A DNA stretch of 64,000 nt from Apostichopus japonicus. Lineage: Eukaryota > Echinodermata > Holothuroidea > Aspidochirotida > Stichopodidae. The stretch spans positions 23,193,564 to 23,257,563 of the forward strand of contig NC_092571.1 in NCBI RefSeq assembly GCF_037975245.1. The letters are read 5' to 3'. Below, one piece after another: positions 10,891 through 21,700 of this stretch. Within the stretch, counting starts at the first letter, position 1. Each line of letters opens with the position of its first letter. The translations under genes were made by a program, and so were the position numbers. The notes under the pieces are model-generated. The model was not told the origin of the DNA. It saw only the letters and a program-made list of their open reading frames with translations, and made no database searches.

Positions 10891-13409
10891 TATATATTCC
10901 ATTTTAATATTATTGCCACCAAAGTACAAGTATGTGGTTGTCCCATCACCCCCATCCCCTTCCCCCACCCGTAGTAGATCGCTCACCAACTGTAACTGGG
11001 ATCACTTCCTTCTGGAAGGGACCCGTGATATCTCACTTGGCGTAAAGACGTCTTCATCACACGGTATCAGTCTCAATGTATGTCAATAGTTCCATTATTA
11101 CTGATGGGAGCCCCTTCATTTAAATACTTTTGAAAACAATACATCATTATTCAGGATAAGGATAAGATTCGATTGGCGTGCAAAGTTACAACCAACAGTA
11201 ACTTGAGTGAAAGTTCAGTTAGATTTTAACTGAAACTTAAAAACCTTCTGATTTAAATCGCATAAATTAAGTCATATACGCAAAACACGGTTAAAGCAAA
11301 ATAGTCTTTTCTTGTTATGTTTATATACGTAATCGAATAACAACAAACCGAATACAAAAATAAAACGATTAAAATATACAATAAAAAATATATAGCCTAT
11401 ACAAGTTTGTTTCATGTCAGAACAAATGCAACTTCATGTTGAAATCCTATTTCTAACATTAACCTAGATAGTTTTACGACCGACCTACTTTTCATGTTGA
11501 TTGCATTAATGTTTAACAATGAAAAAAGTGGTGTGCCCATTTTAGCACATTCGACATCTTGTAACGTCATTTGAGAAATTCGCTAACTTGTCAATGGTAA
11601 AACCACTTCCGTGTTATCCAATTTAACAGTTGAATTTCACTTTTAAAACCAAGTCAAGGAATATACAAGACATTTATGTAGTCTGGCGTGAGACATTGCA
11701 ACATTTGTAACTGGTTGAATGACGCTTTGAGTGATTTTTTTCGGCTAGAAATGAACAAGGTACTTGACTATAATAAATTGACCGAATTATTTGTAAACAG
11801 ACGTTCTTGTTTAGTTTGACATCAGGAAAATGTCAAACTTTAATGTTCGCTCTGAAATTTTGGAAATGTTTTATAATGCTACAATTTGTGGGGTCTGGCG
11901 TTATTGTCTTATATGCTGGAGTGGAAATGTAGTTAATTCGGAAAGCGATCGTATCGATGGAATTAGAAAGAAAGCGGAGGAGGTGATCGGTACTTCCCAG
12001 CCTACGGTAGGCGAAGTTTATCAATGCTTACTCCAAAGTAAACTTGACACTGTGTGTGGGGGGGGGGGGGACAGTGCCCACCCACTCCATGACCATCTCC
12101 ATGACAGTTGCATGAGTAGGGGCAGTGGGAGACTGAGACTCCCATGCTTGAAAACCAACAGACACCGCAATTCATTCATCCCATGTGCAATTCAACTTTT
12201 CAACAGCAATCTTCAACGTTAATTTCTTACCCCTCTTACCATATTATCTGTACAATCATATTTTTTTCTATCATTTGAGAATTTTTATAGTACGTGCGAG
12301 TACACGAATTTCCATATTGGATCAATAAAGTTTTACTTACTTACTTAATATGAACAAAACATGGCCATGTGAACATTTTCCCGAGAAGCTGTTTTACAAA
12401 TTATTTAAAATGTACTTGTATACGTTTCATGTCATTAGTTTGTAAAGTGTGAATAATTCCAATACTGTATATTTATATGGTTGACTGTTAATATAGATCG
12501 AGTAATCATCGCGTGTATACATGTCAAGTTTGATGCAGCTGGTTAGACACTTCTGAAGAGTATCTCGCAATAATGTATGGAAAATAAAAATACAACTCGT
12601 AATTGAATGATGAAATAATAATATAGATTCCCACGAAAAAATAGTAGAAAATGTTAAAAAACAACAACAAACAAACAAGTAACAACTGAGGATGCATGTT
12701 ATAGCATTTTGTGAACCCCCGACATTGTGGCATTAACCCCCCTCCCCACCCATTAAAAGAATAGCCCCAAAATACAGACTAATAAATCCAACCTATAAAT
12801 CACAGTGAGTGCATCTTGCTCAGACGACTAAATTGTTCATCAGTTGTAGTAAGAAATGTATCACAGTGGGTGCAGGGTTTAAGTATTGTATGGGGAAGTT
12901 CTTCCAAATCGTGTACAAAGTGATTTATACATTGGTATATAGAATATTGATAGAAAAAAACAAATAGGCAAACAGTGTTCAAACAAAATATGTTGCAGAA
13001 GTCAACCTTACACATTGTTTTATCAATTACATCATGATAACGTATTAAACATATTTTTGTATTTTTTTGGGGGGGGGGGGTAGGATGGGGAGCGGAGGAC
13101 AAAGGATGGAGGGGGACATTCATAACGTTGCCCATTACCATACATAATTGTAATTGCATGATGATATAAATTCATTTACTCAAGCTTTCAAGAAGTACAG
13201 ATACATGACGTCACTTCACCCCCCCCCTTTGTTTTATTCAACAACAGGTAACGCTAACATGTCCTAGAAATGACGTTAAAGTCATGGACAAACTGGTAGA
13301 AGTCGTCGAGGCGTGTGACTGTCAGAAGTGTTTCGAGGACCCTCCTATCCAAGATGGCGCCATAATCGACGACTTCAGTTATTATTCCTATTACGAAGAC
13401 GACATTTAA
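8865..13409 (+). CDS. NBL1: secreted DAN-domain cystine-knot protein, NBL1-like
   Basis: Three exons (8865-9080, 9995-10108, 13248-13409), all in phase 0 with GT/AG borders, encode 163 residues. Residues about 12-27 form a signal peptide ([15 protein letters not shown]). A cystine-knot domain spans about C50-C138 with 11 cysteines: C50, C64, C74, C78, C98, C100, C101, C115, C133, C135, C138. The blocks around GQCFSYS (76-82), CKP and VTLTCP, and the end DKLVE...CDCQKC, match the DAN family, best NBL1, which binds and blocks BMP ligands outside the cell. The CxCC at 98-101 adds a cysteine compared with NBL1 and is also seen in bursicon. The tail after C138 is acidic and tyrosine-rich (YYSYYEDD). 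The start is the first ATG of the frame and leads straight into the signal peptide. An AATAAA lies at about 13472. A bursicon-alpha-like hormone subunit is the main alternative. Confidence 0.85.
9995..10108 (+). CDS. NBL1: NBL1-like, exon 2
   Basis: 38 codons from gtttgctttggccag to the donor aag|gtaagt, after a ttgtttgtcag acceptor. It carries five knot cysteines, with the motif GQCFSYSIP and the CECC cluster. A hairpin of 78-bp arms and TA repeats fill part of intron 2. Confidence 0.88.
10379..10540. repeat. (TA)n microsatellite, left of the hairpin
   Basis: Runs of alternating TA with occasional tgtaca and aata breaks, in intron 2 of the NBL1-like gene. Confidence 0.9.
10608..10775. repeat. 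near-perfect 78-bp hairpin
   Basis: Arms 10608-10685 and 10698-10775 are reverse complements at 75 of 78 positions around a 12-base loop (acttatagcgga). Each arm contains cgtcagacaac / gttgtctgacg and cacgcgtt. TA microsatellites border it on both sides. It is probably a foldback MITE that lost a larger middle, or one formed by inverted duplication. Confidence 0.85.
10776..10898. repeat. (TA)n microsatellite, right of the hairpin
   Basis: Alternating TA with atgcatata and cacata breaks, directly continuing the right hairpin arm. Confidence 0.9.
11818..12345 (+). mobile_element. LINE 3' end (RT C-terminal part and tail)
   Basis: A frame at 11830-12222 ([20 protein letters not shown], then SDRIDGI and HPLHDHL) is the C-terminal region of a jockey/L2-like LINE RT. 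It ends in a 3' UTR and an aataaagttttacttacttac tail, with (ttac)n as in L2-type tails. A poly-G run near 12058 breaks the frame. It seems to be the 3' end of the LINE family at 3784-6570. It lies in intron 2 of the NBL1-like gene. Confidence 0.8.
12346..13247. other. intron 2 of the NBL1-like gene, 3' part
   Basis: No gene is seen. It contains short AT-rich blocks, a poly-G run near 13069-13081 and a C run near 13219 close to the exon 3 acceptor. Confidence 0.4.
13248..13409 (+). CDS. NBL1: NBL1-like, exon 3
   Basis: 54 codons including the TAA stop, after the acceptor caacaacag. It carries the last four knot cysteines and the acidic YYSYYEDDI end. Confidence 0.88.
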   Translation, partial: VTLTCPRNDVKVMDKLVEVVEACDCQKCFEDPPIQDGAIIDDFSYYSYYEDDI

Positions 13410-14168
13410 CATAAACTACATATTATATATAAGACCGGTGGCCTCATGCTTTGATGGCTGGATTTCATTTTAATAAATATACATAACAATAAATTTCATT
13501 TCCTGGGACCAGCTTCTTGTCAATCAATGAACAAAGCAACGCAGTGTTGTGCATGGACGATTTATATGGTTTCGATTTATTCTAACGCAAAGAGGTGTAG
13601 TAAGCTGTAAGGTATAAATAACATCATGCTGACACATCACGTCGCAGTATAGTAGCAACCTCTGCAGCCCAGATGTTTATGTTAATTACATTATGATCAT
13701 TAGAGAATCTAGCTATGAGCGTTGGACCTTGAAATGTCTTAGATGTCTCGTACTTATTTCTTCTCGAGGAATCGTATACGACAATTTTCATGTTAAATTT
13801 ATTGCGAACGACAGGCGAGAATATGTAGCATTATATACGTAGATGGAATGTGCTCGGGTTGCTCAGCTGTTTTCTTGTATATGTTGCAGCAGTTTTCATC
13901 TGCCTGGTGAATAAAGAGGTTCATTTACATATCTGAATTCTAAAAAGAGATTCAATCGTTTGGTCAGAATGTGTGTATTTAGCTACGGAGCTGATTATGA
14001 GCGAATATAACAATGGCTGTTTCTTCGTCAAAATATAAAAAAGAACAGATTTTGTAAATACTTTTTGTAGATGTACAAGAAAAGCAAACGCGACTAAATT
14101 CTTTGTAATGTTCAATAAAGGATGTTTGAAGATTGAATCGTATGGTTTGTGAGTCATGTCAATGCACT

Positions 14169-14231
<63 letters not shown>

Positions 14232-14239
14232 TATATATA

Positions 14240-14298
<59 letters not shown>

Positions 14299-15110
14299 CT
14301 GACAGCATATAGTGCTATATAGAGTTGACACGTTTTCCCTTTAGATCTGATTTTTTATTTTTATTTATGCTAAACAATGGGGGGTTAAATGATTAAGTGT
14401 CCTGAGTTAAAGCAACTACATTTGCAAATGCTGTCTGTATCACAGAATGTAAATAAACGAAAGAATGGGTAAAGTAACTCAATCACTAGTGGTGGTGCAT
14501 GCTGTCACTTTTAAACTTGCTCAAGACGATTTCGTAAATGAAAGGTGATATCCCCCCTTGGAACACGAGTTGTGTCTATGTTTGGGGTGAGTTTTTCTTT
14601 TGTGATTGGCTTGCATATCCGTACTAACATTCGGCTTCGACATTTGAAGGGATCGACTGATTTATAATTATTTGATAAAATAAAATATTTGAGTTTGTCT
14701 TGAATAAATCAAAATGAAAATTTGAACGGCAGACAACTGGGAAAATGTTTACTGAGTTTTGTAAATATTGTAATTTTTTCAGCTCAAAATATCCAGCGTT
14801 TGAAATATTTTAACCAAGTGGTCACGATATCGACAATTTCTTCAAAATTTATTTCGAAATTTTAACCTTTTATCTCAAAATTCTCAATAAAAAAAGTCTC
14901 AAATAAACACTCGGATATATGACAAACTATGAGAGATATAAAACTACAAATTGATAACTTGATAGACTGTTTATTTTAATTTATTTATTTGTATAATTAT
15001 TTTATGTGGGCTGATTATCCAGCCGAATTATCATCGTTGATGCTACGGAGTAAATCGCTAGTTAGAAAAGAGACGGGGCAGACACATGCTGTGCTCCCAT
15101 CTTTCCAATG
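13410..15110. other. 3' flank of the NBL1-like gene, no second gene
   Basis: An AATAAA at about 13472 can end the transcript. The rest is AT-rich with a long (TA)n block at 14173-14297. No frame here has a recognisable domain. Confidence 0.4.
14173..14297. repeat. (TA)n microsatellite
   Basis: Alternating TA with three aaatata breaks in the middle. Confidence 0.9.
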
Positions 15111-15383
15111 CAAGGGCGTAGGAACCGGGGGGCTGGGGGCGCCATCCTCCAGTGAAAAATATGGGGCGGAAGTATCATTAGGCCCCCACCCCCGCTTCGC
15201 AAGTCAGAAAACTCCATTTTCATTTCTCAATAAATGATAAAGTGTGCTATAGTGCACCAAATTGCATCTGAGGCCACCTGGAAATGCAAAAAAAAAAAAT
15301 CCCCCTTCCTTAGACCCCTCCATCAGGCCGGCCATCAGTCTTCAGCCCCACCCCCACTCAAAAAGTACCTTCCTACGCCACTG
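15111..15383. mobile_element. hAT-like MITE, family B copy 1
   Basis: The ends caagggcgtaggaa and ttcctacgccactg are inverted repeats. Flanks ttccaatg and ttcaaatg give an 8-bp target duplication with one mismatch. The interior is C/G-rich and non-coding. A second, 5'-truncated copy is at 58466-58801. Confidence 0.75.
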
Positions 15384-16655
15384 TTCAAATGTGATGGAGA
15401 ATCTTTTCTCATCTGACCTCTGTGCTATACGCCAATGCCAAAGTTAATATGGGCTCCTTTGAAATGTTCTATCTTTACAGAAAGCTTGTCTTAGAGAAGT
15501 TGAGTTTCTCTCTTCTTAGGTGGATGTTAATGCTAAATATTAAAGTACAACAAAACGTCTGACGTATAACAAAGTACCAGCGAAAGGAGAAGAAATTAGA
15601 CAAGTTTGTTTATTATACGTTACATTTTATTTCATTTGTTTCTTCTATATAGCATTCTTAATTCAGAGTGCGATTAATCGCAAAAACAAAAATCAGTAAG
15701 ATTGAAATGACATAAGCAGTTTTATATATTGCAAGTAAAATCGGACTGCATATTCAAAAAGGTCGTTTAACGTATATAATTCCTCACGTCCTCACGCATT
15801 AATCCCGTTACCAACAAAGCAGTAAAATAGAATAACTTCATGCGAGTTGCACTGCGAACGAATTGTGATAAGAGCATTAAATGAAATAACCAAACAAAAA
15901 ATAGAGAGAAAAATGCTTTGTTCGATGACAGATTTAATGTAATCCTCTCAGAGGATATGGTATAACATCCAAACAAATGGATGTAACATTACTGACCTTT
16001 ACTAAATAGTAATGTAGTGAGCAATTAAGATGAAATACATTTGCCCTGTTTCAGTGAAATGACGAACATACGAGCTAATATTGCATATAAACAAAGAAAG
16101 AACCACAATGAAAGAACCACAATGAAGAGAGAACCACAATTAAGAGAGAACCACAATGAAATTTATACACACACTTGAATAAACACTGTTTAGATGACAA
16201 TACTGGAACATGGAACATATTGGACAAAATATCTTAATTTTATTTTTTAATATTTTGTATAATCTTCCATTGAAACTATAAATACATACAATTCGGCGTG
16301 AAGGTAAATTATAATACGTTGCGTAACCATTGGACTATAGTTAATGCTGTACACGGACCTGGTTGTATGGCTTCCATATACACTTAATTATCCATGAGGC
16401 GGTTGGGGTTGTTATGTACGGATAACTGTAAGAGACGTTACATTGTTTTCGAGTATGGACTCGAAACATTTTTCAGTAATGATACGCGATCATGCCAAAT
16501 GCGGGAATGCTAGGGAACCCCTCCACTCCCGCCCCACCTACACCATGTAATTGCTCCTGGTACCTTCCACACTCAGTAACATGACACTCAAAAGTCATTT
16601 AAACTTAGAAAACAAGTTATATAAACATTTTATAAATATCATAATGTCATAACAT
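15384..16655. other. 3' flank of the alternative dehydrogenase exon
   Basis: No coding frame is supported. A short tandem block (gagaaccacaat, about 16110-16160) is present. On the minus strand an AATAAA (plus tttatt, about 16238) lies some 415 bp past the stop of the exon at 16656 and could end its transcript. Confidence 0.35.
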
Positions 16656-17108
16656 TTACAATTTACTGAGTAATTCCTGTCCATCGAGATTTGAAGGCAG
16701 CAGTTTGTAAGGATTCAAAATACTTTTCCGATCGAGTAAGGTTTTCATCTTCTTCATCAAGTTTATAGCATTGATTGGTTTACTATAGTGTAAACTATCC
16801 CTTCTTTGAACGCCAATACCGACCTCTGAGGAAATACTGCCACCAACATCTTTCACACGACGAAATAAAAAGGACTCAATGAGCTTGCTAAATGATGGAT
16901 GTGTACGGAAGGTGACCAGATTTACATGCAGGCCACCTTCTGCAAAATGGCCAAATCCAGCAATACATGATGACAGGTGGCTGAACTGGGTTTTTACTTC
17001 AGTTAATATTTGGACGTATTTATCATGAGGCACCGTGACGTCGTACTTATACGCAAATCCTGCTCGTTTCACTGCCACGCCTATATTTTCACGATAAGAC
17101 CACAACAT
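16656..17108 (-). CDS. D2HGDH: D2HGDH, alternative or duplicated last exon
   Basis: 151 codons with stop, preceded by the acceptor ttttcaacag at the same phase (0) and the same residue (LWSYRE) as the last exon at 24068-24529. By hand count the two are about 45% identical and align without gaps up to the metal site. Here the site reads GHFAEGGLH, so both histidines are kept, but the following SEHG motif is SEVG: the active-site histidine (444 in the numbering used for the main gene) is valine. LDRKSILNPYK also differs from the usual [10 protein letters not shown]. The frame is intact over 150 residues, which argues for selection. To be used it would have to replace exon 24068-24529 by skipping it. 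Alternatives are the last exon of a lost tandem paralogue, or a recent pseudogene. Confidence 0.7.
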   Translation of the reverse strand: MLWSYRENIGVAVKRAGFAYKYDVTVPHDKYVQILTEVKTQFSHLSSCIAGFGHFAEGGLHVNLVTFRTHPSFSKLIESFLFRRVKDVGGSISSEVGIGVQRRDSLHYSKPINAINLMKKMKTLLDRKSILNPYKLLPSNLDGQELLSKL

Positions 17109-17282
17109 CTGTTGAAAACAATATTAAACCTTCACAGAGGCATTCGTACCCAAACTCAACTGAAACTTATATTACAGTAGCCCTCCCCAATATATATACG
17201 GTTCTGAGTTGAATAATAAAATAGCGCCACCGAATCCTTAAGACTACACAAAAGGTGGCGCAAGAATGTTTAGTTTAGTTTA
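17109..17282. other. short intergenic or intronic spacer
   Basis: AT-rich sequence between the acceptor of the alternative last exon and the LINE remnant; nothing else is visible. Confidence 0.4.
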
Positions 17283-17517
17283 CTAGAAACAAGGATTTGG
17301 AAGGACACTAAAGTTCCTCTCAAGGACCCTATAGGAGAGAGAAAAAAACAGAATACCAAAAAAAAAAAAAAAAACAGACCCGAATACCATGTTTAAAGTA
17401 CTTGTCCAAAGCATCAGTTTAAACCCATTCACACTACTTGCAAGTACAACTTTCTCAGGCAAACCGTTCCACTCATGCACAACCCTATCAGAAAAACAGT
17501 TATGACGAATATTTATC
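17283..17517 (-). mobile_element. LINE RT C-terminal remnant, distal half
   Basis: On the minus strand it reads NCFSDRVVHEWNGLPEKVVL, the typical last motif of a CR1/jockey-type LINE RT. It continues directly from the piece at 21347-21700; the foldback element at 17518-21346 splits the two. Confidence 0.85.
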
Positions 17518-18790
17518 GGCCAGGTCGATAACGCGGAAACGCGGAAACCGCGGAAATCGATAAACCGGGTTCAATATCAACGGTTTCCGCGGTTTCCGCG
17601 TTATCGACCTTGCTATATAGTAAGGTCGAAAACGCGGAAACCGCGGAAACGAGAGGAATTTGTCAAGGGAGGGTGAAGAAGTCTTTTGGGCGCATTTCAG
17701 CCTATATTCGCCAAAAAGGGGTGCGGGTTTAAAGCTAGTAAATGTATAGGTCGAAAACGCGGAAATCGTACTTTACAATGGATGAGTTAGATTATTTTGT
17801 CAAGGGAGGGTAGTGTAGGTCGAAAACGCGGAAATGTTTTTTTTTTACAATGGCGAAACTAGATGATTTTGTCAAGAGAGGGTGAAAAAAATTTTGAGCG
17901 CATTTCAGCCAGTATGCGCCAGGAGGGGTGGGGATAGAAGATTTTGTTTCACTAAATGCCGGTCGAAAACGCGGAAATGTTTTTTTACACAATGAATGGC
18001 GAAACTAGAGAATTTGTCAAGGCGGAAGGTTAAGAGTTTTCGGCGCATTTCAGTCAATATGCGCCAGGAAGGTGAGGGGTTGTAGGCTGTTTTTTTTTAC
18101 TAAATGGAGGTCGAAAACGCGGAAATGTTTTTAGCAAAGGCGGAACTAGAGGAGTTTGCTAAGGGAGGGAAAAGAAGGGTTTTGGCCGGCGCATTTCAGC
18201 CAAAATGCCAGGAAGGGGGTGAGGAAGGATGTTGAGGCTTTTTCACTTAATGCAGGTCGAAAACGCGGAAAAAGTGTTTGCCAATATGCGCAAGGATGGA
18301 GTGGGGGTATGAGACTTTTTTCAGTTAGTGTAGGTCGAAAACGCGGAAATTTTTTTTTTTCACAACATTTTTCACAACTAGATGATTTTGTTAAGACAGG
18401 GTGAAAAGGTGTTTTGGGCGCATTTTAGCAAATAGGCGCCAGAAAGGGGTGAGGTTGAAGTCTTTTCACTAAAGGCATGTCGAAAACGCGAATTTTTTTT
18501 TTAACAATGACGGAAATACTCTAAATGCATGCAGGAAATGTAAAGAAATGTTTTGGTCGCATTTCAGCCAACATGCGCCAAGAAGGGTTTGGGTTTGAAG
18601 CTTTTTCAGTAAATACAGGCAGAAAACTCAGTAATGTTTGTTAACGTCCATTTGGTATGCAGGGATGGTTCCAGGATTTCTCCGACACGGGAGCTAAGGT
18701 CCCCGGAAACAATTGTGTGCACGTTGTAATATTAATAAAAAAATAAAAAAATTATATATATATATATATGTATATACTTACACATACATA

Positions 18791-18826
<36 letters not shown>

Positions 18827-21346
18827 TAGATAGATAGATATATTTACACATACAGATACATATCTATGTATATATAAATCTAATATTGCCGAAGCGCGCG
18901 GTAATTTGTAGTGTCTTTTTTGGTATATGAGAGAAGTTTGAAGCCCGTATGTCGGTGCGGCTGACACCTGTCGGGGACTGATTTTCCTACATTTATCTTT
19001 ATCATAGAATGATCATTATGATGATAAGAAATACACAATAATATATTTTTTTCTTCATTGCTCCCTGACGAAATCATAATTTCCCCTACCAGGGGGCTAG
19101 ACCTCCCCGACGAGGGGAAGGGGACTGTTACCCAGCTTCTCTCTCCCCCTCTGGGGCCACCCCGTCGGTATATATAAAGGTGCGTATGTACAATGGCGGA
19201 ACTAGAGAATTTTCACAGCTAGGGGACGGCAAAGGAGCTTTTGATCGTTTATGAAAAGAAAACATAAAACCTATGTTTTGGGACGATTCGGAGGAAGTGT
19301 ATGAACTTGAAGTTGCGAACTATTAGAAGTAAGACAGTCACATTTACAATTATTTCACCGATTGCGTTACAATAAAACTGGCAACCCTGCCATCTTCCCC
19401 AGTATTGGAATACCGGTGTGAAGTTAGATACTAATTCCTCGTTCGACGTTCGCGAATGAGTAACTGCTACCTATTCAGTTACTTATTCGACAATGGTACC
19501 GACGTAACACTTATGACAAGACGAATGCATTCTTACAAGATGTTCAACATTTGGTCGTGGAAAAGAGGTTTATCTGGGTCATTTGAACTCTAATGACAAT
19601 GTAAATGGGTACCATAGTGCATCTTGCCCGGTCCAAAGAGTTCTTGACCAACTAAAATGACCACTACATCATCGGTTCTTAAATTAATGTAACGGAAACG
19701 GGACCTGACGAAAAATCACTTTAGGCCCTAATCAAGACTAGCACGCCTTGGACCACCTAACCAATGGGTCATATGAATTCTTAAGACAATGAAGAAGGAT
19801 ATCATAATGCGTCTTGCCCGGTCCAAAGAGTGCTTGACCAATTAAAATGACAATTAAATCATTACTTCTTTAACGAGTGTTACGGGACCTTGAAAAAGCT
19901 TAATGTTTTAGTTCTATACGTGTTTATATCAGAAAATTTCCATTGTACCTCCGTTTGTGTTTACTCTCTTTCTTTTAAGTTTGTTATTTGAGATATCGTT
20001 ATGTAGAAAACACTTAGATTCGTCGGGTATGAAGTACTTATATCAAGCTCTACCCAATTATTAGCTTAAGAACCGGTATGCTGAGACTTATGCCATGGCG
20101 AAATACTTAAGCTCTGATATTAATAGCCCTACGTCACATTTTCTTTGATTAATGTCTGGAATAACCACCACAAAATCCTCTAGTTTCACCATTGTTAAAA
20201 AAACATTTCCGCGTTTTCGACCTGTATTTAGTGTAACAGCCTCAACCCACCTCCCCAGACCTTTGCTGGCGCATATTGGCTGACATGCGCCGGCCAAAAC
20301 ACTTCATTTCCCTCCCTTAGCGAACTCCCCTAGTTCACCCTTTGTTAAAAACATTTCCGCGTTTTCGACCTGCATTTAGTATTAAAAAAGGCTACACCCC
20401 TCCCGCACCCCCTCGTGGCGCATATTGGCTGAAATACGCTCAGAAAACATCTTCACCGTGCCTAGTTTCTCTTGTTTCGCCATTGTAAAAAACAATTCCG
20501 CGTTTTCGACCGGCTTTTAGTAAAATAAATTTTTTTACCCCACCCCTTCTTGGCGCATTACAGCTGAAATGCGCCAAAACACTTTTTCACCTTCCCTTTA
20601 CAAACTCCCCTAGTTCCGCCTTTGTTAAAAACATTTCCGCGTTTTCGACCTGTATTTAGTGTAAAAGCCTCAAACCACATCCCCACACCTTTGCTGGCGC
20701 ATATTGGCTGAAATGCGCCGGCCAAAAACACTTCATTTCCCTCCCTTGGCAAACTCCTCTAGTTCCGCCTTTGTTAAAAACATTTCCGTGTTTTCGACCT
20801 GCATTTAGGGGAAAAGCCTACAACTCCATCACCTTCCTGGCGCATATTGACTGAAATGCGCCGAAAACTCTTCACCCTCCGCCTTGACAAATCCTCTAGT
20901 TTCGCCATTCATTGTGTACAAAAACATTTCCGCGTTTGCGACCTGCATTTAGTATAAAAAAAAAACCTTAGCCCTTTCCCACCCCTCCTGGCGCATATTG
21001 GCTGTAATGCGCTCAAAAAACGTCTTTATCCTCCCTTGACAAAATAATCTAACTCGTCCATTGTAAAAGTACGATTTCCGCGTTTTCGACCTACATTTAC
21101 TGAAATAGCTTTAAACCCGCACCCCTTTTTGGCGAATATAGGCTGAAATGCGCCCAAAAGACTTTGTCACCCTCTCTTGACAAATTCCTCTCGTTTCCGC
21201 GGTTTCCGCGTTTTCGACCTTGCTATATAGCAAGGTCGATAACGCGGAAACCGCGGAAACCGTTGATATCGAACCCGGTATCTCTATTACCGAACCCGGT
21301 TTATCGATTTCCGCGGTTTCCGCGTTTCCGCGTTATCGACCTGGCC
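17518..21346. mobile_element. 3.8-kb foldback element, TU-like
   Basis: The ends are long inverted repeats starting ggccaggtcgataacgcgg and ending with its complement. Each arm (about 17518-18650 and 20200-21346) is a tandem series of units containing ggtcgaaaacgcggaaa, mostly 143-148 bp apart. Most units also hold the hairpin sequence ggcgcatttcagccaatatgcgcc or a close variant. The centre (18650-20200) has a TA microsatellite, a GC-rich block and a diverged direct repeat (about 19570-19700 and 19750-19880), with no transposase frame. Flanks aatatttatc (17508-17517) and aatattaatc (21347-21356) form a 10-bp target duplication with one mismatch. Removing the element rejoins a LINE frame, which proves the borders. 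The architecture is that of sea urchin TU and fly FB foldback elements. Confidence 0.88.
18756..18870. repeat. (TA)n/(TAGA)n microsatellite inside the foldback element
   Basis: TA runs with tagatagatagata and cacatacata segments, in the central part of the foldback element. Confidence 0.85.
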
Positions 21347-21700
21347 AATATTAATCACACTTTGTGATTGTTAGAGTATAAGACAATGACCTCTGGTACA
21401 ACTACTATTAGCAAACATGAACAAGTCAGTGAAGGATAAATTGTCAAAACCAAACACAACCATGAAAACCTGAATCAAGTCACCACGTAAACTTCTAAGC
21501 TCCAGTGTGGTGAGATTCAACAGCTGTAACCGCCTATATTAAGGAACAACCTTTAAGGAACTAATCATCCTAGTAGCCCTCCTCTGGACCTTCTCGAGTA
21601 CTTCCTTATCCTTAGCAAAATATGGGTTCCAAGCCTACACAGCATACTCCAGATGAGGCCTAACCAACTGCATATAAAGCTTTAACAACTATGTCCTCTT
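21347..21700 (-). mobile_element. LINE RT remnant, proximal half
   Basis: The minus strand reads LVRPHLEYAV, then AWNPYFAKDKEVLEKVQRRA, then LQLLNLTTLELRSLRGDLI, with internal stops. These are the classic C-terminal RT motifs of CR1-type LINEs. It joins 17283-17517 after removal of the foldback element. Confidence 0.85.

Noticed and set aside
11830..12222. Host gene of 130 codons
   Set aside because: It is the C-terminal part of a LINE reverse transcriptase with a LINE tail.
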